Assembly (NCBI RefSeq): GCF_002954585.1
Contig: NZ_MSCI01000002.1
Location: 908,089-972,088 of the forward strand
Reading direction: 5' to 3'
From: Vibrio chagasii
GTDB taxonomy: Bacteria; Pseudomonadota; Gammaproteobacteria; Enterobacterales; Vibrionaceae
Length of the DNA: 64,000 nucleotides
The translations under genes were made by a program, and so were the position numbers. The notes below the pieces were generated by a model, which worked only from the letters and a program-made list of their open reading frames with translations, had not been told where the DNA came from and searched no databases. Positions 45,856 through 54,652 of this stretch are shown one piece after another; within the stretch, counting starts at the first letter, position 1; each line of letters begins with the position of its first letter.

Positions 45856-47109
45856 TTAAAGAGCGCCGTAGATTACAGAAGTAATAGCCGCTAGACCACA
45901 TAAAGCTGTAAAGATTTGTACAGGTGCTGAAGTTTTGTACTTAGCCATTGCTGGTACTTTGTTCATCGCGAATACAGGCATTAAGAACAGGATAGCTGCA
46001 ATCATTGGAGCACCCATTGTTTCAATCATGCCTAGGATGCTTGGGTTTACTACCGCAACAATCCAAGTAGTCACAACGATGAACGCTAGAGATACCTTCT
46101 CGATAGTGCTTACTGAAGAACTAGAGCGAGACTTGATTAAACCAACAAGACCTTCGTGAGCACCTAGGAAGTGACCGAAGTAGCTAGAAGTGATTGCTGC
46201 GAATGCTACTAGAGGACCCATGTAAGAGATAAGCGGAGACTCGTGAACGTTAGCTAGGTAAGAAAGTACAGAGATGTTCTGTGCTTGTGCATTCGCTAGT
46301 TGCTCTGGAGATAGAGAAAGTACAACAGAAAATACGAAGAACATTACAAAACCCATTAGCATCATTGCTGCGCCGCCAGTGATAGCGTCAGTTTTCTTAA
46401 CTGCGTTTTCACCGTATACACGACGTTGCTCTTTAGAGAACTGAGAAATGATTGGGCTGTGGTTGAAAGAGAACACGATGATTGGAATTGCTAGCCAGAT
46501 AACAGAAGGCATTGTTGACCATTCAGGCGTTACTTCCATCATTGAAGTGTTCCACTCTGGAACTAGGTAGAAAGACAGTGCCAGTAGAATGAATACTAGT
46601 GGGTAAACCATTGCTGAAGTTGCTTTCAACATTAGATCTTTACCGAATACAACACCTGCTGTCATTGCAAGGATAAGAGCACCAGAAAGAAGAGGACGAG
46701 GAATAGATTCCATACCCATTTGGTTTACTAGGAAAGAATCAACAGTGTTTGTGATACCAACACCGTAAATTAGAACGATTGGGTAGATAGCGAAAAAGTA
46801 AGCGAAAGTAATAAGGTTTGCGCCAGTCTTACCGAAGTGCTCTTCTACTGTATCTGTAATGTCAGCTTCAGGATTTTTTGCAGACAGTACGAAACGTGCT
46901 AGAGATTTGTGTGCGAACCAAGTCATTGGTGCAGCAATAAGAGCTAGGATAACTAATGGCCAAAAGCCACCCGCACCAGCTTTAATTGGAAGGAATAGTA
47001 CACCAGCACCAACTGCTGTACCGAATAGTGATAAACACCAGGTAAAATCTTTATAGTTAAACTTGCTCGAGTCTTTTACGGCATTTGCCGAAGAAGTTGT
47101 TGTGTTCAT
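45856..47109 (-). CDS. sdaC: Serine transporter SdaC
   Basis: A 417-aa inner-membrane serine:H+ symporter of the HAAAP family with 11 helices. It opens with FTWCLSLFGTAVGAGVLFLPIKAG and has AIPIIVFSFNHSPIISQF in the middle. It is upstream of serine dehydratase on the same strand, so uptake and catabolism of serine are coupled. ATG 47109 is the natural start. Confidence 0.93.
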   Translation of the reverse strand: MNTTTSSANAVKDSSKFNYKDFTWCLSLFGTAVGAGVLFLPIKAGAGGFWPLVILALIAAPMTWFAHKSLARFVLSAKNPEADITDTVEEHFGKTGANLITFAYFFAIYPIVLIYGVGITNTVDSFLVNQMGMESIPRPLLSGALILAMTAGVVFGKDLMLKATSAMVYPLVFILLALSFYLVPEWNTSMMEVTPEWSTMPSVIWLAIPIIVFSFNHSPIISQFSKEQRRVYGENAVKKTDAITGGAAMMLMGFVMFFVFSVVLSLSPEQLANAQAQNISVLSYLANVHESPLISYMGPLVAFAAITSSYFGHFLGAHEGLVGLIKSRSSSSVSTIEKVSLAFIVVTTWIVAVVNPSILGMIETMGAPMIAAILFLMPVFAMNKVPAMAKYKTSAPVQIFTALCGLAAITSVIYGAL

Positions 47110-47418
47110 GTTAAATTACTCATTTTTTGGGAACAGGAAATAAGTCGGGGCTAATTTTGCAGAATTTTCGTCGGCAAAAAATAGATCTAAATCATGTAAT
47201 GAAACGGCGTGTCACATGATATGCGAAAAACGGATTTTTGATCACGAAAATGGCGTGCTACATGTGATTTATGTTTATGTGTGATATTAGTTTATCTTAT
47301 CTGAAAGGAGTGCCTGTACAGAATTATACCAAGTAAACGATTGCGTAAAGTTGCATTAATAAATCTGTTCTATACGAAGCGTGTTATTTGTTAATAAAGG
47401 TGAAACAAAACGTAGTTG
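47110..47418. other. Upstream region of sdaC
   Basis: 309 bp after nudL and before sdaC. It contains an inverted repeat ATCATGT (47191-47197) / ACATGAT (47214-47220) about 85-110 bp before sdaC, perhaps an operator, and a related ACATGTGAT at about 47261. No ORF or clear nudL terminator. Confidence 0.4.
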
Positions 47419-48018
47419 CTATGTGGTTTGTGGCACTACATGCTGCTGCATATATTGGATGATTTGTGCTGTGAGGCCCCATATAAGGTGCTCCTCGAAG
47501 GGCATCGCGAAAACACGATGTTTGATTTTCTTGAAGTTGAAAATGTGGCTGTGCAATTTTGTTTGGTCTAAAACATAGGTGGCCGGAACCTCAAAAATGG
47601 AAGCGACTTCGTTCTGATCAATGATGGGTTTATAGTCGGGCTCGACTAATGCGACAATCGGCGTAACAGAAAATTTACTAATAGTACTCAAGGTAGGTAA
47701 TTGCCCAACAACTTTAACCTGATCCGATCTAATTCCCACCTCTTCATGAAGCTCTCTGAGTGCAGTAAATTGCATAGATGGGTCGGAGAGCTCATGTTTC
47801 CCTCCTGGAAAGCTCACTTGTCCTGGGTGATGTTTTAAATGGGCTGCTCTTTTAGTAAAAATGACGTGTAAACCACCTTCCCTTTCTACTAAACCAACTA
47901 CCACTGCCGCTTTTCGCAATTCCTCACTACTGATATGAGAAACGCGATCAAAGGACTCCGGGTGATAGCCAACAGGTGGGTTTAGTTGAAACTGTTGTAG
48001 GAAGTTATTTCGGTTCAT
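47419..48018 (-). CDS. nudL: NudL-type Nudix hydrolase (CoA pyrophosphatase)
   Basis: A 199-aa Nudix enzyme. The Nudix box fits G-x5-E-x7-REUxEExGU (GGKHELSDPSMQF then TALRELHEEVGI), preceded by the LKHHPGQVSFPGGK segment characteristic of the CoA-pyrophosphatase (UPF0035) subgroup. It would hydrolyse CoA to 3',5'-ADP and phosphopantetheine. Its place between serine and pabB genes mirrors E. coli pabB-nudL-sdaA. Here pabB is displaced by the H-NOX pair. Confidence 0.9.
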   Translation of the reverse strand: MNRNNFLQQFQLNPPVGYHPESFDRVSHISSEELRKAAVVVGLVEREGGLHVIFTKRAAHLKHHPGQVSFPGGKHELSDPSMQFTALRELHEEVGIRSDQVKVVGQLPTLSTISKFSVTPIVALVEPDYKPIIDQNEVASIFEVPATYVLDQTKLHSHIFNFKKIKHRVFAMPFEEHLIWGLTAQIIQYMQQHVVPQTT

Positions 48019-48285
48019 AGCTTGCCAATATATTGATTAATATTGCCTTAAGTATAGACTCAACCTTTCGCGTAATACCAATCTAACTGGTAAGTACGAT
48101 ATAGGTTATCGGTGAGCTAGAACGCTCAATATTGTTGATTTTTGCTATATTTGAAGTGAGCATCTAGATGAGTATCCGTTATTAATGTCATAAAATAAGC
48201 TGAAAACTCCTATTTTTTTTATTAAGAATTTGATAGCAAAGACTTAGTAGACCACTCTAAAAAGAAACAAAAGATAAGGTATGAG

Positions 48286-48828
48286 ATGAAAGGAATCATA
48301 TTCACCGAATTTTTGGATCTTGTTGAAGATAAATTTGGACTAGGGCTGTTGGAAGAAGTGCTAGAGATGTCTGAAGACGAAGGTATTTACACCTCTGTTG
48401 GCAGTTATGATCACAAGGCCCTGGTTAAGCTTATTATTAACTTGAGCAAAAAAACGGACATTGATGCCGCTACTTTACAGCGCGTGTTCGGGCAATCCGT
48501 GTTTAAGAACTTGCTAGCTTCGCTACCTGACAAAGCCAGTCTCACACACAGCAATACTACCTTTCAATTTGTCCAGCACGTTGAGCGATACATTCACGTT
48601 GAAGTAAAAAAGCTTTACTCAGATGCTGAGCCACCTGAGTTTAGTTTTATCACTACGACGGAAGCTGAACTAGTTTTCGATTATAAAAGCGCACGATGCA
48701 TGTCGCATGTCTGTTTAGGGTTAATTGAAGGATGTGCTGAACATCATGGAGAATCGATTACGGTGGAAATGACGCCTCAGAATGATGACCAAAGTGTGGT
48801 TAGGTTTAATCTCAAAGTAGAAAAATAA
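48286..48828 (+). CDS. hnoX: H-NOX haem nitric oxide sensor
   Basis: A 180-aa soluble haem protein. The proximal haem ligand is His104 (ERYIHVEVKKLY), followed by the conserved Pro116 (SDAEPPEF) and the haem-propionate-binding Y133-x-S135-x-R137 (YKSAR). It opens with MKGIIFTEFLDLVEDKFG as bacterial H-NOX do. No distal Tyr is evident at the usual place, which fits an NO rather than O2 binder. It is followed after one base by a hybrid kinase, its expected partner: NO-bound H-NOX inhibits such kinases and can feed quorum sensing or c-di-GMP circuits. Confidence 0.93.
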   Translation: MKGIIFTEFLDLVEDKFGLGLLEEVLEMSEDEGIYTSVGSYDHKALVKLIINLSKKTDIDAATLQRVFGQSVFKNLLASLPDKASLTHSNTTFQFVQHVERYIHVEVKKLYSDAEPPEFSFITTTEAELVFDYKSARCMSHVCLGLIEGCAEHHGESITVEMTPQNDDQSVVRFNLKVEK

Positions 48829-48829
48829 T

Positions 48830-50545
48830 ATGGATCCGGCCTCTGCCTTAGAGAAGAAACTAAAGCGCCAAATAGCCGCCCGCAAAGCGGCTGAAGCTCT
48901 GTTGGAGCAAAAAAGCCTTGAGCTGTTTGAAGCCAACCAACAGTTGGAGCTTGCTCTGCGCCAGTTGGAAAAACGTTCCAACGCGAATATTCGTCGTATC
49001 GAGTTTCAAGAGCAAATCGATAATCTATTGATAGATTTCGGTCGCGCGTTTCTTCGAAGCGACTTAGATGATGTGATGCTGTCTCAACTGACCACAAACG
49101 TGACCAACAGTTACCTGATTGAAGCTAGCCGCTTAATATTGCCATTAAAACTACTCCCACAGCTTAAAACTTACGATTATGGTGATGCATCGGTTGGTGA
49201 TTTCGACCAAGAAATCGTAGAAACCCAATGGGAAGGTGATTTACTCACAGTACCACTTGAAGTTGAGAAGGTTATCGTTGGAGCATTGATCGTCAAGGTC
49301 AACCTATCTGAACAGGATGTCGACTTTATAGAGAGCCAACTCTTATTGGTCACAGATCTTATCTGCAGTGCCATTACTCACCAATTAGCCATCAATCGAA
49401 ATATTGAGTCTCGTAAGCGAGCTGAGGAATCTGAAAGGGCCACGCGCGATTTTGTTGCGATGATTAACCATGAGCTAAGAACCCCGCTCAATGGTTTATT
49501 GGGAAGTGCTGAATTAATCAGTGATACCGAGCTCAATAGTTCCCAACGAGAAATCGTAAATAATCTAAGTCAATCAGGTGAGTTTTTAAGAAATATCATT
49601 AATGACTTATTGGACTACAGTAAAATCAATGCAGGTATGCTGGAGTTGATCCCGAAAAAGTTCTCTTTGCATAACTTAAGAAATACGATTGAGAGTATCT
49701 TTACCAATCGAGCGATTGAGAAACAACTCGACTTCAATATTAGCGTGGCTTCAGACGTCCCGTCACACTTTAAAGGGGATTTAGAGCGTATCACTCAGTT
49801 ATTTGTAAATCTTATTGGTAATGCGATTAAGTTTACCGAGGAAGGGCATGTAAACGTTGATATTGAATGGCGTGACCAGCACTTCGTTTTCTCTGTAGAA
49901 GATACTGGAGTCGGTATTGCTGAGTCTGCTTATAAAACGCTGTTTGAACCCTTTACCCAAGCGGATAACTCAAGTAGCCGTAATTATGAAGGTACCGGGC
50001 TAGGTTTAGCGATTTGCCGTAAGCTCGTCGGCTTGATGGATGGTGATATAGGTGTAACCAGCATTGTTGGTGCAGGGACGATATTTACCATTTCAGTTCC
50101 CCTCCAAGTTATCGATGTTCCTGATGGTAGCGATACGATTTCCAAAGGGGTTGAATCTGAAGTTGAACTTTCATTGCTGAAAGTGTTGGTGGTTGATGAT
50201 ATTAAGATGAACCAGATCATCATTCAGCAGATGCTACGAAAACATAAGATAGAGCCAGTGATTGCAAGCAACGGTGTTGAAGGAGTAGAGCTCGCGTTAG
50301 ACACAGAATATGACATAGTGTTTATGGATTGCCGGATGCCACTCATGGATGGCTTTGAAGCAACGGAGACACTCAGAGAGAAAGGTTATTCTAAGTCTAT
50401 TGTCGCGCTTACGGCAGGGACTACGTTGGAAGAACGTGAGCGTTGTATTCAATGTGGGATGAACGACATCCTCAGTAAGCCTTATACGGCTAATGACTTA
50501 AAAGAAATGCTTAAGAAGTGGGGGGGGGCTATCACTACGTCATAG
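48830..50545 (+). CDS. H-NOX-associated hybrid histidine kinase (HqsK/HnoK-like)
   Basis: A 571-aa cytoplasmic kinase: coiled coil (about 5-55), a GAF-like region (about 60-190), HisKA with His214 (MINHELRTPLNGLL), HATPase (NLIGNAIKFTEEG, DTGVGIA, GTGLGLAICRKL) and a C-terminal receiver with Asp500 (IVFMDCRMPLMDG). The ATG is one base after the H-NOX stop, so translation is coupled. A C-terminal receiver fits kinases that pass phosphate to an Hpt protein such as LuxU, as reported for V. harveyi HqsK. A run of nine G near the 3' end could shift frame and replace the last five residues. Confidence 0.92.
   Translation: MDPASALEKKLKRQIAARKAAEALLEQKSLELFEANQQLELALRQLEKRSNANIRRIEFQEQIDNLLIDFGRAFLRSDLDDVMLSQLTTNVTNSYLIEASRLILPLKLLPQLKTYDYGDASVGDFDQEIVETQWEGDLLTVPLEVEKVIVGALIVKVNLSEQDVDFIESQLLLVTDLICSAITHQLAINRNIESRKRAEESERATRDFVAMINHELRTPLNGLLGSAELISDTELNSSQREIVNNLSQSGEFLRNIINDLLDYSKINAGMLELIPKKFSLHNLRNTIESIFTNRAIEKQLDFNISVASDVPSHFKGDLERITQLFVNLIGNAIKFTEEGHVNVDIEWRDQHFVFSVEDTGVGIAESAYKTLFEPFTQADNSSSRNYEGTGLGLAICRKLVGLMDGDIGVTSIVGAGTIFTISVPLQVIDVPDGSDTISKGVESEVELSLLKVLVVDDIKMNQIIIQQMLRKHKIEPVIASNGVEGVELALDTEYDIVFMDCRMPLMDGFEATETLREKGYSKSIVALTAGTTLEERERCIQCGMNDILSKPYTANDLKEMLKKWGGAITTS
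50520..50528 (+). repeat. G9 homopolymer inside the hybrid kinase gene
   Basis: Nine consecutive G encode part of W-G-G-A close to the C-terminus. Gain of one G would read into an open frame running to about 50715; loss of one G would end within a few codons. Confidence 0.9.
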
Positions 50546-50586
50546 TTGATGACTGCATAACAGCTTTAGCAAAACGTTTGGAAAAA

Positions 50587-50627
50587 CAAAGCCGAAGTGA
50601 TCATCGCGATGACTTCGGCTTTTTATA
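50587..50627. terminator. Bidirectional terminator hybrid kinase / pabB
   Basis: AAAGCCGAAGT / ACTTCGGCTTT stem with T-run, with a further small inner hairpin, between convergent genes. Confidence 0.9.
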
Positions 50628-50679
50628 CTTTTCGTTTGGGCTTAGAACTTGTACTAAGCGGTCAGTAAACTGGCGTCGC

Positions 50680-52056
50680 TTAGCACTCTTCCAGTACAGG
50701 AAGGATTCGACTTAGTTTATCCAGCGTTTCTTGGTATTCAGACGCACAATCACTATCGAATACCACACCACCGCCTGCCCAAGCATAAAGCGTGTTGTGT
50801 TCTGCCACTAAGGTTCGGATGGTAATACTGGTGTCCATTTTGCCATTTCGGCTGATGTAACCGATACTGCCACAATATGCTGAACGTCGATGTGGCTCTA
50901 GCTCCTCGATGATCTGCATCGCACGAACTTTAGGGGCGCCGGTAATAGAGCCGCCTGGGAAACAAGCTCTTAATAAGTCTGTCGCAGAATATTGGTAATC
51001 AAGGTCAGCTCTGATGGTGCTTACCAAGTGGTGCACAGCAGGGAAGCTCTCAATATCGAACAATTTAGGGACATGAACCGTTCCTGGCTTTGCCACTCGA
51101 CCGATATCGTTACGAAGTAAATCTACAATCATCAGGTTTTCCGCCTGATCTTTATCTGCGCTCGCTAAGTCTTGTGCGTTAGTATCATCAATCACTTGGT
51201 CATCAGAACGAGGGCGAGTGCCTTTGATCGGCTTAGTCTCAATCACATTGTCTTTCAGTTCTAAGAAGCGCTCAGGTGAGACACTGATAATGGCACTGTT
51301 GGCTAGACGGATGAAGCCAGAAAACGGAGCGGAGTTATATTGCTCAAGCTTTTCGTAGGCCAACCATTCGCTGCCTTGGTATTTTGCATTGAAGCGCTGA
51401 GCCAAGTTGATTTGATAGCAGTCACCAGACAGTAAATATTCTTGGACGCTCTCAAACTTATCTGCGTAGCTCTGCTCGCTCATGTTCGATCGCCACGGTG
51501 TTGTCAGGCTAAACTCTTCAACCGTAGGTTGAGTTTCTTGCTGTTGAGATAACCAATCCCAGTGTGCTTCTATGTTTTGCCCAACCACATAAGCTGTCTT
51601 CAACTTGTGGTCAACCACAATCGCCCACTCGTAAAGACCCACCGCCATATCGGGTGCATCAATATCACGTGTTGAAGTGGTCGGAAGCGTTTCTACTCTT
51701 CGACCCAAATCGTAGCTAAAGTAGCCTAATGCACCACCGATGAACGGCAACTCAGAGTGCTCATTTGTGGCTGGTAACAATTGCTGCTGATAGTGGTTTA
51801 GCAGTTCGAAAGGATCGGAGTCTGAAACATCACACGTCTCTTTAACATTAATGGTGGTTTTTGCATCGATTGTTTCGAAGGTGGCGATGGGTTGAGCAAC
51901 TAAAATGTCGTATCGACTATCAACGTGGCTTTCTGAAGCAGAGCGTAATAGCATTGCCCACGGCAGGTTTTCGATATGAGAAAACAGCTGTTTAGCTAAA
52001 GTTGATTGATATTCAAGCGGCTTGATTTGGATAGCGCGAAATTCGTTGTTATTCAT
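50680..52056 (-). CDS. pabB: Aminodeoxychorismate synthase component I
   Basis: A 458-aa chorismate-utilising enzyme that, with PabA, makes 4-amino-4-deoxychorismate for folate. The PIKGTRPR motif, with the Lys typical of PabB, is present, as are GDCYQINLAQRF, DLLRNDIGRVAKPGTV and the C-terminal PGGSITGAPKVRAMQII and YAWAGGGVVFDSD. ATG 52056 is preferred to a TTG at 52074. PabA and PabC are not in the window. Confidence 0.93.
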   Translation of the reverse strand: MNNNEFRAIQIKPLEYQSTLAKQLFSHIENLPWAMLLRSASESHVDSRYDILVAQPIATFETIDAKTTINVKETCDVSDSDPFELLNHYQQQLLPATNEHSELPFIGGALGYFSYDLGRRVETLPTTSTRDIDAPDMAVGLYEWAIVVDHKLKTAYVVGQNIEAHWDWLSQQQETQPTVEEFSLTTPWRSNMSEQSYADKFESVQEYLLSGDCYQINLAQRFNAKYQGSEWLAYEKLEQYNSAPFSGFIRLANSAIISVSPERFLELKDNVIETKPIKGTRPRSDDQVIDDTNAQDLASADKDQAENLMIVDLLRNDIGRVAKPGTVHVPKLFDIESFPAVHHLVSTIRADLDYQYSATDLLRACFPGGSITGAPKVRAMQIIEELEPHRRSAYCGSIGYISRNGKMDTSITIRTLVAEHNTLYAWAGGGVVFDSDCASEYQETLDKLSRILPVLEEC

Positions 52057-52147
52057 TTGTTTAATTTGTGACAAAGAGTTCGATCACTGCATGGCTTGTG
52101 AGAGGAAGCAAGAGTATCATAAATTGAAAATAAAATGGGTTCTTGAT

Positions 52148-52415
52148 TAGGGCGTGTTGATCTTTCGAGCTGATTTTTGCAGCGAGTTGCTGGGTATTTA
52201 TACAAGGCAGAGGCGTCGACGTGTAGCTAGCCTACATTAGAGGCCGATAACGTAGTAGAAATGACCAGCAAACGCTGCCCGAAGGGTTCGGCTAAAAGCG
52301 TTTTACTCTTTGTTGAGGGAGATTTGCTTAGAGTGACTAGGCTACTTCCCCCTCGCCGCGATTAAAACGCTTTTATCTCGAACAAAATTGAACCACGAAA
52401 GGTCTACACGCCCTA
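52148..52415. mobile_element. 268-bp MITE-like element with 20-bp terminal inverted repeats
   Basis: The ends are TAGGGCGTGTTGATCTTTCG and, inverted, TAGGGCGTGTAGACCTTTCG (18/20 identical), both bounded by TA, as for elements that duplicate a TA target. It has no ORF. An internal pair TAAAAGCGTTTTA (52293-52305) / TAAAACGCTTTTA (52363-52375) is a perfect inverted repeat. It sits between divergent pabB and fumarase genes. A non-autonomous transposon is the best reading; an old degraded IS is possible. Confidence 0.75.
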
Positions 52416-52576
52416 GAACATTGTAATCCAAGTGGTTTAGTTTAAAGCTATGCAAGCGATTGCTAAAGCAACTAAATACAGCTCAACATTATAAAAAGCT
52501 AAACCTACTGATCTCATTTAGCGTTATTCGTTAAATAGTGAACCCACATGGAACTAGAACAATAAAGAGGCATGCA

Positions 52577-54094
52577 ATGACGGTTATTCGTAAGCAAGAT
52601 GTGATCAGCAGTGTCGCTGACGCACTTCAGTATATTTCTTATTATCACCCTTTAGACTTTGTCCAAGCCCTAGAAAAAGCGTACGAGAAAGAAGAGAGCC
52701 AAGCAGCTAAAGATGCTATCGCTCAGATTCTGATTAACTCACGTATGTCTGCGGAAGGTCACCGTCCTATCTGTCAGGATACAGGTATCGTTACTTGTTT
52801 CGTGAACATCGGTATGGATGTGAAGTGGGAAACGGATCTAACAGTACAACAAATGGTTGATGAAGGCGTTCGTCAAGCTTACAACAACCCAGATAACCCA
52901 CTGCGTGCATCTGTCCTAATGGACCCTGCAGGTAAGCGTATTAATACTAAAGACAACACTCCTGCGGTTGTTCACATTAATATGGTTCCTGGCAACAAGG
53001 TTGAAATTCAAATCGCGGCGAAAGGCGGCGGTTCTGAGAACAAAACTAAGATGGTTATGCTAAACCCTTCTGATGACATCGCAGAATGGGTAGAGAAGAC
53101 GCTACCAACGATGGGTGCAGGTTGGTGTCCACCGGGTATGCTAGGTATAGGCATCGGCGGTACTGCTGAGAAAGCGGCGGTACTGGCGAAAGAGTCTTTG
53201 ATGGAACACATCGATATCCAAGAGCTTATCGAGAAAGGTCCTGAGAACGCAGAAGAAGAGCTTCGTTTAGACATCTTCAACCGCGTAAACAAACTAGGTA
53301 TTGGTGCACAAGGTCTTGGTGGCCTAACTACCGTTGTTGATGTGAAGATCAAAACAGCACCAACACACGCCGCGTCTAAGCCTGTTTGCCTAATTCCGAA
53401 CTGTGCAGCAACACGTCACGTTCACTTCACACTAGACGGCAGCGGCCCAGCAGAGCTAACGCCACCTAAACTAGAAGAGTGGCCAGACATCACTTGGGAA
53501 GCGGGTGCAAATACACGTCGCGTGAACCTTGATGAAGTAACCAAAGAAGACGTTCAAGAGTGGAAGACGGGTGAAACGGTTCTTCTATCAGGCAAAATCT
53601 TAACGGGCCGTGATGCAGCGCATAAGCGTATTCAAGGTATGCTCGAAAGCGGTGAGGGTTTACCTGAAGGCGTCGATTTTAAAGGTAAGTTTATCTACTA
53701 CGTAGGCCCTGTGGATGCAGTCGGCGACGAAGCGGTAGGTCCTGCGGGTCCAACAACGTCAACACGTATGGATAAATTCACTGACATGATGCTAAACGAA
53801 ACAGGCATCATGGGTATGATCGGTAAGGCGGAACGTGGCCCTGCTACGGTTGAATCAATCAAAGAGCACAAAGCGGTTTACTTGATGGCTGTAGGTGGCG
53901 CGGCTTACCTAGTTGCAAAAGCAATCAAGAAAGCACGTGTTGTTGCGTTTGAAGATCTTGGTATGGAAGCGATTTACGAGTTTGAAGTTGAAGACATGCC
54001 AGTAACGGTAGCGGTTGACTCATCGGGCGCAAACGCTCACCAGATCGGCCCTGACACGTGGAAAGTGAAAATTGCCGAAGCTGAAAAAGCTTAA
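52577..54094 (+). CDS. Class I fumarate hydratase
   Basis: A 505-aa 4Fe-4S fumarase interconverting fumarate and malate in the TCA cycle. The N-terminal Fe-hydrolyase alpha domain shows GHRPICQDTGIVTCF, GGSENKTKM and CLIPNCAATRHVHF, supplying cluster cysteines. The C-terminal beta domain shows GRDAAHKRI and GPAGPTTSTRMDKF. ATG 52577 has AAAGAGG six bases upstream; a frame opening at 52538 is rejected. FumA/FumB naming is uncertain. Confidence 0.95.
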   Translation: MTVIRKQDVISSVADALQYISYYHPLDFVQALEKAYEKEESQAAKDAIAQILINSRMSAEGHRPICQDTGIVTCFVNIGMDVKWETDLTVQQMVDEGVRQAYNNPDNPLRASVLMDPAGKRINTKDNTPAVVHINMVPGNKVEIQIAAKGGGSENKTKMVMLNPSDDIAEWVEKTLPTMGAGWCPPGMLGIGIGGTAEKAAVLAKESLMEHIDIQELIEKGPENAEEELRLDIFNRVNKLGIGAQGLGGLTTVVDVKIKTAPTHAASKPVCLIPNCAATRHVHFTLDGSGPAELTPPKLEEWPDITWEAGANTRRVNLDEVTKEDVQEWKTGETVLLSGKILTGRDAAHKRIQGMLESGEGLPEGVDFKGKFIYYVGPVDAVGDEAVGPAGPTTSTRMDKFTDMMLNETGIMGMIGKAERGPATVESIKEHKAVYLMAVGGAAYLVAKAIKKARVVAFEDLGMEAIYEFEVEDMPVTVAVDSSGANAHQIGPDTWKVKIAEAEKA

Positions 54095-54166
54095 TCAACC
54101 GAAGTCAAAAAGTCGTAATTGATGCTGAATCTAGCGTTTGAATTGCAAGTTTTGATAGAAAGTTAA

Positions 54167-54204
54167 AGACAAAAGTGCAGCATTATCTGCACTTTTGTCT
54201 TATT
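54167..54204 (+). terminator. Fumarase gene terminator
   Basis: Perfect 14-bp stem AGACAAAAGTGCAG / CTGCACTTTTGTCT followed by T-rich DNA. Confidence 0.9.
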
Positions 54205-54258
54205 ATCAATGATATAGTGATAAACACATCGTTTGATATAAGAACATAGGAGATAGGA

Positions 54259-54444
54259 ATGCCTCGTTTTATTCATATCCTACAAATTGTCTTGGCAGTG
54301 GTGATTGGTAGTTTCATTGGTTACGATTTGATCTTGCACGGAATCAGCATCTTTAACGAAAAATACGTAACCATTACATGTGTATTATGGTTGATTGCTG
54401 AGATAGCACTGTTTGTTATCTACAAACTCATAGAAGACGATTAG
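54259..54444 (+). CDS. Two-helix membrane miniprotein
   Basis: A 61-aa protein with helices at about 4-25 (FIHILQIVLAVVIGSFIGY) and 38-57 (ITCVLWLIAEIALFVIYKL). The ATG follows AGGAGATAGGA, a strong ribosome site, and the gene has its own terminator. It stands alone between fumarase and ycjX. Function unknown. Confidence 0.78.
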   Translation: MPRFIHILQIVLAVVIGSFIGYDLILHGISIFNEKYVTITCVLWLIAEIALFVIYKLIEDD

Positions 54445-54466
54445 TCTGCTATTCATGAAAAATTTC

Positions 54467-54504
54467 AAAGCCCCTGATTATTAATGTAATCAGGGGCTTT
54501 TATT
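54467..54504 (+). terminator. Miniprotein gene terminator
   Basis: AAAGCCCCTGATTA / TAATCAGGGGCTTT stem, 6-nt loop, short T-run. Confidence 0.9.
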
Positions 54505-54652
54505 CATCTAGCATTAAGAATGGATATTGCATACTCACTACTATTAGCGAAAGAACAAGCAACAGCATACAAACTAGCCCAATAGGGAAAGAACATAGGC
54601 TTGCCTCTATATCATCATAACCAGCTTGCCTAAATATCACGGAGTCGTTCAA

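Noticed and set aside
47191..47220. ATCATGT / ACATGAT inverted repeat considered as a CRP site for sdaC
   Set aside because: The arm spacing (16) does not fit CRP; kept only as a note on the intergenic region.
48076..48105. ACCAATCTAACTGGT-like motif resembling a Vibrio intergenic repeat
   Set aside because: Short, single copy in this window and without clear boundaries; not enough to call a repeat element.
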